A DNA stretch of 64,000 nt from UBA6522 sp965262365 (GCA_965262365.1 OZ253541.1:2666001-2730000); one strand, 5' to 3'; positions 42,091-51,688 are shown, numbered from the stretch's first letter. Notes: generated by a model from the letters alone, not told the origin. A program made the numbers and translations.

Positions 42091-43230
42091 CTATTCAGTC
42101 TTGCCGTCGTCAGACTCAGCCTCCGGAGATGACTCCGCGTCCGGGTCCCCGGCGTCGTTCGCTTCCTCGGTCGAACCGTCTTCTTCGGTCGCTGCCGCGT
42201 CGGCGCCATCCGTTTCGGTGGTTGCACTTTCCGCAGTGGCCGATTCGGCCACCTGCGCCTCGGCAACATCCTCAGCGACGGGCCTGGCCGTTTCTGCCGC
42301 GTCAGGCCCGGCTTTCGCCGCGTCGTCGACCGCGGCGGCCTCGGACTGCTCCTCATCGCCCGACGGCGCTTTCTCGACGGCAGCATCGCGAACCACGCTC
42401 AGCTTCGACTGCTTCGTTCTCACCACGGCCTTCCGAGCCGGGCGTTTCCTCGGGCCGCCACGACCGGGCCGTTTGGTGCCTGCCACCTTCGGCCGCCCCT
42501 CTGCATCGAGTTCGACAAACTCGTCATCGCCCACCGGGACATCGGGTATCGATGACTTGCCCGCCACAACAGCCTCCGCCGCGCCTTGTGCGTAGAGTCT
42601 GATCGCGCGCATCGCGTCGTCGTTGCCCGGTACGATATAGTCGATTTCGTCCGGAGAGGAGTTGGTGTCAACCACTGCCACGATGGGGATTCCCAACTTG
42701 ACAGCCTCCCTGACGGCAATCTCCTCGTGGCCGACGTCGACGATAAAGACCGCATCGGGCAATGAATCCATGTCCTTGATGCCGCCCAGGGTTCGCTCCA
42801 GCTTGTCGCGTTCACGGCTGAGCCCGAGAATTTCTTTCTTGGTGTAGTCCCCGCGCGCTTCGTCCGCGGTGATCTCCTCCAGCTCCTTGAGCCTCGCGAT
42901 CGACTTTCGAATGGTCTTGAAGTTTGTCAGCATTCCGCCCAGCCAACGGTGGCTCACATAGGGCATCCCGCAGCGGATGGCTTCCTCGGAAACCGCCTGG
43001 CGCGCGGCGCGTTTGGAACCCACGAACAGCACGGTACCGCCATCGGCGACAAGTCGCCGGATGAACTCGCAGGCGTCCTGGTAGAGGGGGAGCGTGCGCT
43101 CCAGATTGATGATATGGATGCGGCTGCGTTCGCCAAAGATGAAAGGCGCCATCTTCGGGTTCCAGAAACGCGTCTGGTGGCCGAAATGCACGCCGGCTTC
43201 CAGCATCCCGCGCATGGATACGTCGGTCAT
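42091..43230 (-). CDS. rpsB: 30S ribosomal protein S2 with long C-terminal tail
   Basis: S2 core at residues 1-240 (LEAGVHFGHQTRFWNPKM, WLGGMLTNFKTI, DVGHEEIAVREAVKLGIPIVAVVDTN). The protein has 379 residues against about 240 in E. coli. Residues about 247-278 are a basic Arg/Lys/Pro/Gly linker, and 282-379 are a low-complexity acidic Ala/Glu/Asp/Ser/Thr tail. The frame is open throughout and tsf follows normally, so the extension is real coding sequence. Function of the tail is unknown. Confidence 0.97.
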   Translation of the reverse strand: MTDVSMRGMLEAGVHFGHQTRFWNPKMAPFIFGERSRIHIINLERTLPLYQDACEFIRRLVADGGTVLFVGSKRAARQAVSEEAIRCGMPYVSHRWLGGMLTNFKTIRKSIARLKELEEITADEARGDYTKKEILGLSRERDKLERTLGGIKDMDSLPDAVFIVDVGHEEIAVREAVKLGIPIVAVVDTNSSPDEIDYIVPGNDDAMRAIRLYAQGAAEAVVAGKSSIPDVPVGDDEFVELDAEGRPKVAGTKRPGRGGPRKRPARKAVVRTKQSKLSVVRDAAVEKAPSGDEEQSEAAAVDDAAKAGPDAAETARPVAEDVAEAQVAESATAESATTETDGADAAATEEDGSTEEANDAGDPDAESSPEAESDDGKTE

Positions 43231-43620
43231 GATAGTTCCTCGTTGGGTTAATCCTCCACGTGGCCCCCGTCAGCAACCCCAGGTTCAGGCCTGGAGCACC
43301 CCGCTGCGGGTTTCGGCACGTGTGTGTCGTTGGTTGCCGGTCGCCTGCGGATCTTGCCAACGTGCTTCAGGAGCCTCCGCAACGGCTTTGTGGCCGGCAC
43401 GGACGGCGTTCGACGGCGCTTGCATGGTGTAAGCTATGCACTCAGCGTCCTTATCGTCCGTGCGCCTGGCCAAAACCGCGAATCGGGGTCCTCGTGACCA
43501 GCGTCGGCAAGATTTGCGGGCTAGGGCGCGGGCTTTATACCATAGGCTCACAGCGGCAACAATCGCGCGGGTACGTCGGCAGGCGGAGAATGCCCGGTTG
43601 CGGCCGTGAAGGCATCGGCA
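43231..43620 (-). other. rpsB leader region and rpsB/map divergent intergenic segment
   Basis: About 390 bases without a protein gene. The rpsB promoter (43534-43562) predicts a transcript starting near 43527, so rpsB carries a leader of roughly 295 nucleotides. In E. coli the rpsB 5' UTR is a conserved element repressed by S2; whether this leader folds alike cannot be decided by eye. The other end must hold the map promoter. No other gene or tRNA is seen. Confidence 0.5.
43534..43562 (-). promoter_or_regulatory. rpsB: rpsB promoter
   Basis: On the minus strand TTGTTG (43562-43557) and TATAAA (43539-43534) are separated by exactly 17 bases, a good sigma-70 promoter. On the opposite strand weaker TTGCGG and TATACC boxes, 16 bases apart, overlap it and could drive map, so the two divergent promoters may interfere. 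Confidence 0.6.
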
Positions 43621-44385
43621 ATGACCGCAACGATCAAATCCCCTGACGAGCAGGACAAGATGCGGGTCGCAGGCAGGCTGGCGGCCAAAGTCCTCGACAT
43701 GATCGGCGAACATGTCAGGCCAGGCATATCCACCGGCGAATTGGATCGGATCTGCCATGAATTCATCGTGGACGAACTCGATGCCATTCCCGCGCCGCTG
43801 AATTACCGCGGGTTTCCGAAATCGATCTGCACGTCAGTGAACCACGTCGTCTGCCATGGAATACCGGGAGATCGCACGCTCAGGAACGGAGACGCGATCA
43901 ACATCGACATCACGGTGATCAAGGATGAATTTCACGGCGATACCAGCCGCATGTTCTTTGTCGGCAAACCGGGAATCCTGGGGCAACGGCTGGCGCAGGT
44001 CAGTTACGACGCCATGTGGCTCGGCATCCGCCAGATTCGTCCAGGGGCCTGCCTGGGGGACATCGGTAACGCCATCCAGACCCATGTGGAGGAGAACCGT
44101 TTCTCCGTGGTTCGGGAGTACTGCGGCCATGGAATCGGCCGTGTTTTCCATGAGGACCCGCAGGTTCTCCACTACGGCCGACCGGATACCGGCATGCAAC
44201 TGAAAGAGGGGATGACCATCACCGTGGAACCCATGGTCAACGCCGGCTCCCGGCATGTCCGCCTGCTGAGCGATGGATGGACCGTGGTGACCAAGGACCA
44301 CTCGCCATCCGCCCAGTGGGAGCACACGGTGCTGGTCACCGGGTCCGGCCATGAGGTGCTGACCCTGGGTGCCGCCGGTCCATGA
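43621..44385 (+). CDS. map: methionine aminopeptidase type I
   Basis: A 254-residue metallo-enzyme that removes N-terminal methionine. Metal ligands are in INIDITVIKDEFHGDTS (two Asp), EYCGHGIGRVFHE (His), MTITVEPMV (Glu) and QWEHTVLVT (Glu). ATG 43621 is preceded by GAAGG; an in-frame GTG at 43606 adds five residues without a good ribosome site. Divergent from rpsB, its usual location, and its stop overlaps the glnD ATG. Confidence 0.97.
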   Translation: MTATIKSPDEQDKMRVAGRLAAKVLDMIGEHVRPGISTGELDRICHEFIVDELDAIPAPLNYRGFPKSICTSVNHVVCHGIPGDRTLRNGDAINIDITVIKDEFHGDTSRMFFVGKPGILGQRLAQVSYDAMWLGIRQIRPGACLGDIGNAIQTHVEENRFSVVREYCGHGIGRVFHEDPQVLHYGRPDTGMQLKEGMTITVEPMVNAGSRHVRLLSDGWTVVTKDHSPSAQWEHTVLVTGSGHEVLTLGAAGP

Positions 44386-47060
44386 GCGCGACCGCGGCCA
44401 CTCGCGCACCCGACCGGCCCGGTGTGGTCGATCGGGCGCTGCTTGAGCATGCGCTCGCCGGTTCGGATAGCCCCGTCCAGCCGTTTCGCGACGTTCTCGC
44501 CGCTGCACACCAGTCGCTCGCGGAACGATTCCGTGCCAACGAATCCGTGGAAACGCTGGTCCGGTTTCGCGCCCGCGTCATCGACCAGGTCGTACAGGCC
44601 GTGTGGGAGCACTTCGCGGCCGAGCTGAACGACCGCTGCGCGCTGGTCGCAGTCGGCGGATACGGCCGCGGCGAACTGCATCCCCATTCCGACATCGACC
44701 TCATGGTGGTACGGGACAAGACGGGCGACGCCGTGGTCGACGAAGCCATCAGCCGGTTCTTCACTTTCCTTTGGGACATCGGCCTGGAAGTCGGACATGC
44801 GGTTCGCACGCCAGGGGATTGCGAGGTTGAATCCCGCAATGACGTCACCGTCATGACGACCATGATGGAAGCGCGCCTGCTGACCGGATCGGCGATCCTG
44901 TTCAGCGCTCTTGAGCAACACATCGGTCAGGACCGGGTATGGGATTCGGCGGCATTCTTCCACGCCAAGTGCGCCGAGCAGGAGGCGCGCCACCACGCCT
45001 TTGACGACACCGGTTACAACCTCGAGCCCAACATCAAGGCCAGCCCGGGCGGCCTGCGGGACATCCAGACGATCGTATGGATTGCACGCCGCCATCTGGG
45101 CTCCAGAAGTCTGAACGAACTTCACTCCCGCGGCTTCCTGACGCCCGGCCAATTGCGGATTCTGAGGACGGGCCGCGCGTTCCTGTGGCGCATTCGCTTC
45201 GCCCTGCACCTGCTCGTCGGCCGTCGCGAGGACCGGCTGTTGTTCGACCACCAGATGAAACTCGCGAAAGCGCTCGGGTACGAGGACGCCACCTACACGC
45301 TGGGGGTGGAACAGTTGATGCAGCGCTACTACCGTACGGTGATGGAACTGAGCCGCCTGAACGAAATGCTGCTGCAGCTTTTCGAAGACGCCATCATCGT
45401 CGACGAGCGAATACCGGTTCAGCCCATGGGCAAGGGCTTCCAGGCCCGCAATGGTTACCTGGAAGTGATCGACGAGGAAATATTCGTACAGGATCCTTCG
45501 ATCTTGCTGGAAATTTTTCTGCTGCTGGAGCGCAATATCGATCTGCGCGGCGTAAACGCAAGAACCATCGCACTCATCAAGCAGCACTTGTACCTGATCG
45601 ACGAGGAGTTCCGGCAGAACCCGCGCAACCACCGCCTTTTCCTGGACATTCTGCGGGAGCCCCAGGGGGTCACGCGGACATTGAAGCGCATGAACACCTA
45701 CGGCGTGCTCGGCCTATACATCCCGGCCTTTGGACGGATCGTGGGACGCATGCAGTACGACCTGTTCCATGTCTACACGGTGGATGCTCACACGCTGTTC
45801 GTGGTGGAGAACCTTCGCCGCTTTGCGCTGCCGAGGTTCAACGACGAGTTCCCTTCCTGCAGCCGCATCATGCAGTCCCTGGAGAAACCCGAAATCGCGT
45901 ACCTGGCCGGGTTGTTCCACGACATTGCCAAGGGCCGCGGGGGCGATCATTCGGTACTCGGAGCGGTCGATGCGGAAGCGTTCTGCCTCGAACACGGCAT
46001 GAGCCGGTACGACGCCCGCCTGTTGGCATGGCTGGTCAGGAACCACCTGCTGCTTTCCATGACCGCGCAGAAGAAGGACCTGAATGACCCCGGCGTCGTC
46101 AACGCATTCGCGCGCGCGGTTGGCGACAACACGCATCTGAACTACCTCTATCTGCTCACCGTCGCCGACGTTCGCGGCACCAATCCGAAGATCTGGAATT
46201 CCTGGAAGGACACCTTGTTCAGGGAACTCTACCTGCTCGCGAAGCGCGCCCTGCGGCGCGGCTTCGCACGCCCCATCGACGCCGAAGAATTGATCGACGA
46301 AACCCAGGGCCAGGCGCGTGATCTGCTTGACGGGATGGGGTTGGGATCGCCCGACTGGAAACCCGTGTGGAAGAATTTCACGGACGAATATTTCTTGCGC
46401 CACAGACCCGAGGAGATCGCCTGGCATACCCGCGTGCTGGCGGAGTCCGGCCCGGACCAGCCGGTGGTCGTTGACGTGAGCAACCAGGTCTCCGAGGGAC
46501 TGACGGCCATCATGGTATACGCCCCCAAGCGGATGCGATCGTTCGTACGCATCACCGCGGCGCTGGATGAACTGGGCCTTACCATCGTCGACGCTCGCAT
46601 CGTGCCCATGAGCGGCCGTCAGACACTCGATACCTACTGCGTGCTCGAGAGCGATGGCAGCCGCATCAGGGAGCCGCGGAGGATGCAGGAAATCCGCGGC
46701 CGATTGCCGAGGGCGCTGACCGCTTCGGACGACCGTCCCCTCAAGGTACACCGGCGCGCTCCGCGGCAAGTCCGCATGTTTTCCACGGCAGTTCAGGTCA
46801 GCGTATCGCAGGATCCCGTGAACAACCGCACCGTGCTCGAGTTGGTGGCCGCGGACCGCCCGGGCCTGTTGCTGCAAGTGGGCAAGATCCTCGAGGAACA
46901 ACGGGTGGCCCTGCACAACGCCAAGATCGCCACGCTGGGCGAACGCGCCGAGGATGTGTTCTTTATCACCACGCTCAACAACCGGCGCCTGGACGAATCT
47001 CGCTGCGATCGTCTCGTCGAGGCGATACAGTCCACGTTGTCGTCGTCGCCGGCCCACTAG
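44382..47060 (+). CDS. glnD: bifunctional PII uridylyltransferase/uridylyl-removing enzyme
   Basis: An 892-residue nitrogen sensor that uridylylates PII when glutamine is low and deuridylylates it when high. Domains: nucleotidyltransferase with VGGYGRGELHPHSDIDLMV near residue 90, the GlnD/PII central region, an HD hydrolase with LFHDIAKGRGGDHS near 510, and two C-terminal ACT domains (FVRITAALDELGLTIVDARIV and VLELVAADRPGLLLQVGKIL). It overlaps map by four bases. A perfect 10-bp stem-loop begins at its stop codon. Confidence 0.98.
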   Translation: MSATAATRAPDRPGVVDRALLEHALAGSDSPVQPFRDVLAAAHQSLAERFRANESVETLVRFRARVIDQVVQAVWEHFAAELNDRCALVAVGGYGRGELHPHSDIDLMVVRDKTGDAVVDEAISRFFTFLWDIGLEVGHAVRTPGDCEVESRNDVTVMTTMMEARLLTGSAILFSALEQHIGQDRVWDSAAFFHAKCAEQEARHHAFDDTGYNLEPNIKASPGGLRDIQTIVWIARRHLGSRSLNELHSRGFLTPGQLRILRTGRAFLWRIRFALHLLVGRREDRLLFDHQMKLAKALGYEDATYTLGVEQLMQRYYRTVMELSRLNEMLLQLFEDAIIVDERIPVQPMGKGFQARNGYLEVIDEEIFVQDPSILLEIFLLLERNIDLRGVNARTIALIKQHLYLIDEEFRQNPRNHRLFLDILREPQGVTRTLKRMNTYGVLGLYIPAFGRIVGRMQYDLFHVYTVDAHTLFVVENLRRFALPRFNDEFPSCSRIMQSLEKPEIAYLAGLFHDIAKGRGGDHSVLGAVDAEAFCLEHGMSRYDARLLAWLVRNHLLLSMTAQKKDLNDPGVVNAFARAVGDNTHLNYLYLLTVADVRGTNPKIWNSWKDTLFRELYLLAKRALRRGFARPIDAEELIDETQGQARDLLDGMGLGSPDWKPVWKNFTDEYFLRHRPEEIAWHTRVLAESGPDQPVVVDVSNQVSEGLTAIMVYAPKRMRSFVRITAALDELGLTIVDARIVPMSGRQTLDTYCVLESDGSRIREPRRMQEIRGRLPRALTASDDRPLKVHRRAPRQVRMFSTAVQVSVSQDPVNNRTVLELVAADRPGLLLQVGKILEEQRVALHNAKIATLGERAEDVFFITTLNNRRLDESRCDRLVEAIQSTLSSSPAH

Positions 47061-47085
47061 TGCTCTATCCAACTGATAGTTGCGT
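47057..47085 (-). repeat. 29-bp interspersed repeat, copy 2
   Basis: The reverse complement matches 9596-9624 at 27 of 29 positions. Here the element starts within the last codons of glnD and overlaps the stem-loop at 47057-47095. Confidence 0.8.
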
Positions 47086-47095
47086 AGAGCACTAG
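47057..47095 (+). terminator. stem-loop at the end of glnD, possible terminator
   Basis: CTAGTGCTCT at 47057-47066 pairs perfectly with AGAGCACTAG at 47086-47095 around a 19-base loop. The stem begins at the glnD stop codon. There is no downstream T-tract, so any termination would be weak or factor-dependent. The hairpin may rather be part of the repeat element. Confidence 0.4.
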
Positions 47096-47141
47096 GCACG
47101 GGGCGAGCGCAGGAGTCCGGGCATCCGGGAGATCAGGGTCC

Positions 47142-47966
47142 ATGGCGCAATTGATAGACGCAATCAAATCGGCGTGGGAAAACCGCGGCGAACTCTCGCC
47201 CGGAAATGCGAGCGTCGAAATCGTCGATGCGGTCGAACATTGCATCGGCGGCCTCGACACCGGCGAACTGCGCGTCGCCGAACCCGGTGACGGCGGATGG
47301 GTCGTCAACGAATGGCTCAAGAAGGCCGTACTGCTGTATTTCCGGATCAACGACAACGAACCGGTGGGTGACGGCAGCGTTCGCTTCTTCGACAAGGTGC
47401 CCTTGAAGTACGCCGACTTCGATGCGGACAGCTTTGGCGCCTCGGGAACCCGCGTCGTCCCGGGCGCCCTGGCTCGCCGCGGCGCCTTCATCGCCCCCGG
47501 GGTGGTCCTGATGCCGTCCTACGTCAACATCGGCGCCTACGTGGACTGCGGCACCATGGTCGACACCTGGGCCACCGTGGGCAGTTGCGCGCAGATCGGC
47601 AAGAACGTCCATCTCTCCGGCGGCGTCGGGATCGGCGGCGTCCTGGAACCGCTCCAGGCCACCCCCACAATCATCGAGGACGATTGCTTCATCGGCGCCC
47701 GCTCGGAAGTCGTCGAAGGCGTCATCGTCGAACGAGGCAGCGTCATCGCCATGGGAGTCTTCCTCGGCCAGAGTACCCGCATCTACGACCGCGCCACCGG
47801 CGAAATCACCTACGGCCGCGTCCCCGCCGGCTCCGTAGTGGTCCCCGGCAGCCTGCCGTCAGACGACGGCCGCTACAGCCTCTACTGCGCCGTGATCGTC
47901 AAGCGCGTCGACGCCCAAACCCGCGCCAAGACCAGCCTGAACGAACTCCTGAGACCCCCCGAGTAA
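47142..47966 (+). CDS. dapD: 2,3,4,5-tetrahydropyridine-2,6-dicarboxylate N-succinyltransferase
   Basis: A 274-residue trimeric left-handed beta-helix enzyme of the succinylase branch of lysine and diaminopimelate synthesis. Family motifs are RVVPGALARRGAFIAPGVVLMPSYVN, GTMVDTWATVGSCAQIGKNVHLSGGVGIGGVLEP, and the C-terminal VKRVDAQTRAKTSLNELLR. It follows glnD as in E. coli. The product is used by DapE encoded at 54288. Confidence 0.98.
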   Translation: MAQLIDAIKSAWENRGELSPGNASVEIVDAVEHCIGGLDTGELRVAEPGDGGWVVNEWLKKAVLLYFRINDNEPVGDGSVRFFDKVPLKYADFDADSFGASGTRVVPGALARRGAFIAPGVVLMPSYVNIGAYVDCGTMVDTWATVGSCAQIGKNVHLSGGVGIGGVLEPLQATPTIIEDDCFIGARSEVVEGVIVERGSVIAMGVFLGQSTRIYDRATGEITYGRVPAGSVVVPGSLPSDDGRYSLYCAVIVKRVDAQTRAKTSLNELLRPPE

Positions 47967-47982
47967 GCCTCGCGTTCCACGG

Positions 47983-49215
47983 TCAATAGTTAAAGACCAC
48001 GTCCGCCTGAAGCCTGTCGTAATCGCGCAGGTTGCCGGCAGCCTCACCCCGATCCCCGATGATGTACCGCAACCCCAGATTCCACCCCCGCGAAAACGAA
48101 TACCCCGCACGCAACGTGTGACCACTCCCATCACTGGTCCCACCCGCGAAGTCCGAGTCGGTAAACGCACCGACAACCGCATTGGCCCCAAGGTCCTGGT
48201 AGACATAGGCGACGTTCCATGTCCCCGTATCCGAGACGCGCCGGTAATCGATCCCCAGCGCAAGGCCGTCGGAAAACGCCTCGGCAGCGGTGTTCGTCAC
48301 ATAGTCCACAAACATTCTCAACGGGTGGCCTGCAAGATCCAGGCTCAGTTCGCCGAACACCTCCACCTGGGAAAACCCGTAGAGATAGTTGCCGTTCGCG
48401 TCGAGCTGATTGCCCTGACCATTGCCCGGCGTGAACACCGGCGCGCGACCTTGCGCATGGCTGAGTTCGTGGACGCTCGCCCCCGCGGCAAGGGACACAC
48501 CCGGTGCCGGCGATCCCCGGTAACCGGCCTGAAGCCCGTACCACATGGTCTCCGGATCCGAACCGCGTTCCTCCGCCCAGAATGCCGAGGCATTCGCAAA
48601 GAAAGTGCCCGCAGACATTTTGAGCGCAAGCCCCTCCGGCCGCAGATCGCCATCGTATAGCAGATGGTAGCCCCCGGGCCGGAAGAACGGGTTGGACATC
48701 TTTCCCCCGGCGAGGGTCAGGCTCTGCGTGAGATTCCAATCGAAGTAAGCGAGATCCACACCGATCGACTTCCTCGAGAACCCTCCGTCAAGGCTCTGGT
48801 TGCCGCTGTCGTTGGCAATGCCTCCCGTGGACAGGCCGAAGCCTACTTCCATGTCTTCGTTGAGAGTCGCCGTGGCGTTGGCCCGCGCCCTGATTCGGTG
48901 CCGGCGCCGTACCGAAACCGCATCGTCATTGATCGTTTCGTGCCGATAACGCAGGTCGCCGTCCAGAACCAGACCCTCCGTCCAGGACGGTTCCGCGAAG
49001 CGTTGAGGCGCAATCTCCACCACCCGCTCGACCTCGACCGCCACGACCGATTCATCATCTCGGGCTACGCTGACCTCGATGCGGGCGAGACGTTCCTCGA
49101 GAAGCGCAATGCGGGCCTTGAGTTGGGCAATTTCTTCCTGGGGCTCAGTCTGTGCATGCAGCGATGAAACGGCCAGGCTGCAGACGATGACCAGGACCGA
49201 TCGGACAGATCTCAT
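47983..49215 (-). CDS. putative outer-membrane porin
   Basis: A 410-residue protein of the putative-porin family. Signal peptide 1-22 (SLAVSSLHAQ), a short N-terminal coiled coil (EEIAQLKARIALLEERLARI, about residues 26-46) as in trimeric porins, then beta-barrel sequence with LRYRHETINDDAVSVRRRHRIRARA and a C-terminal ADVVFNY. ATG 49215 follows AGAGGAG at good spacing; longer in-frame sequence upstream is not coding-like. Substrate unknown. A possible phosphate or carboxylate role is only suggested by its position next to pst. Confidence 0.87.
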   Translation of the reverse strand: MRSVRSVLVIVCSLAVSSLHAQTEPQEEIAQLKARIALLEERLARIEVSVARDDESVVAVEVERVVEIAPQRFAEPSWTEGLVLDGDLRYRHETINDDAVSVRRRHRIRARANATATLNEDMEVGFGLSTGGIANDSGNQSLDGGFSRKSIGVDLAYFDWNLTQSLTLAGGKMSNPFFRPGGYHLLYDGDLRPEGLALKMSAGTFFANASAFWAEERGSDPETMWYGLQAGYRGSPAPGVSLAAGASVHELSHAQGRAPVFTPGNGQGNQLDANGNYLYGFSQVEVFGELSLDLAGHPLRMFVDYVTNTAAEAFSDGLALGIDYRRVSDTGTWNVAYVYQDLGANAVVGAFTDSDFAGGTSDGSGHTLRAGYSFSRGWNLGLRYIIGDRGEAAGNLRDYDRLQADVVFNY

Positions 49216-49463
49216 TGAAAATACTCCTCTTTGACGAAGCCGCCGCGTCCGGGCTGACGGTGCGACGCAGGATTTGGCGCGGCGATATTTCACATTTTGG
49301 GGAAGTTGCCCAACCCACCGCTGGGTGTGCCGATTCAAGACTTGCCGCATATTGCGTGCGGCCCGTTCAATTTTCGCAGTGCGTGTCGAGGCGCGATTCC
49401 GGCGCACCGAGCCGGGACCAAGGCCCATTTGCACTATCAGGATTGGCGTAAACAGGCGCTGGA

Positions 49464-50360
49464 TCAGCCGAATCTTCCGGTGATGTAGTCTTCAGTCAAC
49501 TCGTGTTGGGGATTGGTGAAAATCTGGTCCGTGTCGCCGACCTCGATCAGGCGGCCAAGATGAAAGTAGGCGGTGCGTTGGGAGACTCTGGCGGCCTGCT
49601 GCATCGAGTGAGTGACGATCACAATGGCGAAATTTTTCTTGAGCTCGTCGATCAGGTCCTCGATGTGCGCCGTGGCAATGGGGTCCAGAGCCGAACAGGG
49701 CTCGTCCATCAGTATGACCTCCGGGCCCACGGCGATGGTCCTGGCAATGCACAACCGCTGCTGCTGCCCGCCGGACAGCCCCGTGCCAGGCTCGTCCAGG
49801 CGGTCCTTGACCTCCGACCACAGCCCGGCCCTTTCGAGGCTGGAACGGACGATCTTGTCCAGTTCCTGACGGTCGCGGGCCAGTCCATGAATTCTCGGCC
49901 CGTAGGCGACGTTGTCGTAGATGGATTTCGGGAACGGATTCGGCTTTTGAAAGACGATTCCGATCCGGGCCCTCAACATGACGACATCCATGTTCCTGGC
50001 GTAGATGTCCTCGCCATCCAGCAGTATTTCGCCGTGCACACGAGCAATGTCGATGGTGTCGTTCATGCGGTTGAGGCAACGAATGAACGTTGACTTGCCG
50101 CAACCGGAAGGCCCGATCAGCGAAAGGACTTCATTCTTGCCAACATCCAGGTTCACGTTCTGGATTGCGTGGATATCGCCATAAAAGACGTCCACGTTTC
50201 TCGCCCGGACAACGGGCGTGGCGGAAGTGTAGTCGCCCACCGTCCGATAGGTACCATCGACCACCTTGATATCAGGCGCGGTTTGGGCTGACGCGTTCTC
50301 CGCCGCGTCCGTACCTGCCTGCGGCACCTGCTCTGTCTCCAGATTCGTAACCTGACTCAC
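49464..50360 (-). CDS. pstB: phosphate ABC transporter ATP-binding protein
   Basis: A 298-residue ATPase of the Pst high-affinity phosphate importer. Walker A SLIGPSGCGKSTFIRCLNRMND near residue 80, signature LSGGQQQRLCIART, Walker B VILMDEPCSALDP and H-loop IVIVTHSMQQAARV. A 40-residue N-terminal extension precedes the usual start region. GTG 50360 follows GGAG. Last gene of pstSCAB; phoU is not downstream but lies in the phoB unit. Confidence 0.98.
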   Translation of the reverse strand: MSQVTNLETEQVPQAGTDAAENASAQTAPDIKVVDGTYRTVGDYTSATPVVRARNVDVFYGDIHAIQNVNLDVGKNEVLSLIGPSGCGKSTFIRCLNRMNDTIDIARVHGEILLDGEDIYARNMDVVMLRARIGIVFQKPNPFPKSIYDNVAYGPRIHGLARDRQELDKIVRSSLERAGLWSEVKDRLDEPGTGLSGGQQQRLCIARTIAVGPEVILMDEPCSALDPIATAHIEDLIDELKKNFAIVIVTHSMQQAARVSQRTAYFHLGRLIEVGDTDQIFTNPQHELTEDYITGRFG

Positions 50361-50389
50361 AGTCTACTCCAACGAAAACCAGGAAACCG

Positions 50390-51688
50390 CTACCAACGAC
50401 GCTCGAAGCGCTTTCGTAGCAGGATCGCGCTGGCGTTCATCACCAGCAGAAATGCCAGCAGCACCAATATTGCCGCTGACGTTCGCTCGACAAAGGCTCG
50501 TTCAGGGCTGTCTGCCCACAGGTAGACCTGCACCGGCAGAGCCGTCGCCGGGTCCAGCGGGCTATCGGGTACGTCAACGATGAACGCGACCATTCCGATC
50601 ATGAGCAGTGGCGCCGATTCGCCCAGGGCCCTCGCCATGCCGATGATCGTTCCGGTCAGCATGCCGGGCATTGCCAGCGGCATCACGTGATGGAAAATCG
50701 TTTGCACCTTGGATGCGCCGACTCCCAGTGCGGCCTCCCGGATGGAGGGTGGAACCGACATCAACGCTGCCCGGGAGGCAATGATGACCACGGGCAACGT
50801 CATCAGGGTCAGGACCAGCCCGCCCACGACGGGCGCCGAACGCGGCAATCCGAACAAATTGATGAACAGCGCCAGACCCAGCAACCCGAATACGATGGAA
50901 GGCACCGCAGCCAGATTGTTTATGTTGACCTCGATAATGTCCGTCCAGCGATTCCTGGGCGCAAACTCCTCAAGGTAGATTGCCGTGGCAACCCCAAGCG
51001 GAAACGACAGGGCCAGCGTGACCAACAGCATGTAGAAGGACCCGACAACGGCACTCCAGATGCCGGACATCTCCGGATCGCGCGAATCGCCGGCTGTGAA
51101 GAAACGATGATTGAACTTGCGATCGACCAGTCCATCCGCTTCCAGTTGCTCGATCCAACCCAGTTGCAGGTCGCTGATACGCCGCTCCGATTCTTCAGCG
51201 GTCCGGTCCAGGTAACCCTTGATCAGCATATCGACGTCGTCGTCGGCCACGACCCAAAGGCTGACGGTGTCTCCCACGAGATCGGGATTCGCACGTACGC
51301 TGTTTCTCAGCTCGAATCCTGCGCCTGAGCTGGCCAGTGCAAACAGTTCCCTCAGTTCGTTTCTGCTCTCTACCTCGGGGAAACGGGCTCTCAGGCTGTT
51401 CCTGATCAGGCCCTGGTAGTCCGCTCGCCCGAGGCTTTGCGGGTCGCGGGCGCCGTCGGGATCGATGACGGCTGCGCTCAACTCCACATCCAGCAGGATG
51501 TGAGTCTGCAGGAACGCCGTGTACCCGTTACCGATCAAGGTAGAGAAGAAGAACGCGAGAAAGGCCATTCCTGTCAGCACGGCGCCGAGGCCCGCCATCC
51601 GGAAGGTGCGTTCGCGCCGATACCGCCGGGCAATTCCCGCGGACACACGCTCTTTCGTGCTCTGCGAGTAGTTATTCATATTGCTCAC
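50390..51688 (-). CDS. pstA: phosphate ABC transporter permease PstA, DUF3333-type
   Basis: A 432-residue inner-membrane permease. It is longer than E. coli PstA (296): after the first membrane segment (about residues 30-55) a periplasmic DUF3333-like domain occupies about residues 65-205. The six-helix permease core follows, with the EAA loop REAALGVGASKVQTIFHHVMPLAMPG. It overlaps pstC by 17 bases. Confidence 0.95.
   Translation of the reverse strand: MSNMNNYSQSTKERVSAGIARRYRRERTFRMAGLGAVLTGMAFLAFFFSTLIGNGYTAFLQTHILLDVELSAAVIDPDGARDPQSLGRADYQGLIRNSLRARFPEVESRNELRELFALASSGAGFELRNSVRANPDLVGDTVSLWVVADDDVDMLIKGYLDRTAEESERRISDLQLGWIEQLEADGLVDRKFNHRFFTAGDSRDPEMSGIWSAVVGSFYMLLVTLALSFPLGVATAIYLEEFAPRNRWTDIIEVNINNLAAVPSIVFGLLGLALFINLFGLPRSAPVVGGLVLTLMTLPVVIIASRAALMSVPPSIREAALGVGASKVQTIFHHVMPLAMPGMLTGTIIGMARALGESAPLLMIGMVAFIVDVPDSPLDPATALPVQVYLWADSPERAFVERTSAAILVLLAFLLVMNASAILLRKRFERRW

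Noticed and set aside
45714..47099. Minus-strand open frame of 461 codons opposite glnD
   Set aside because: Shadow of glnD; low-complexity translation and no ribosome site.
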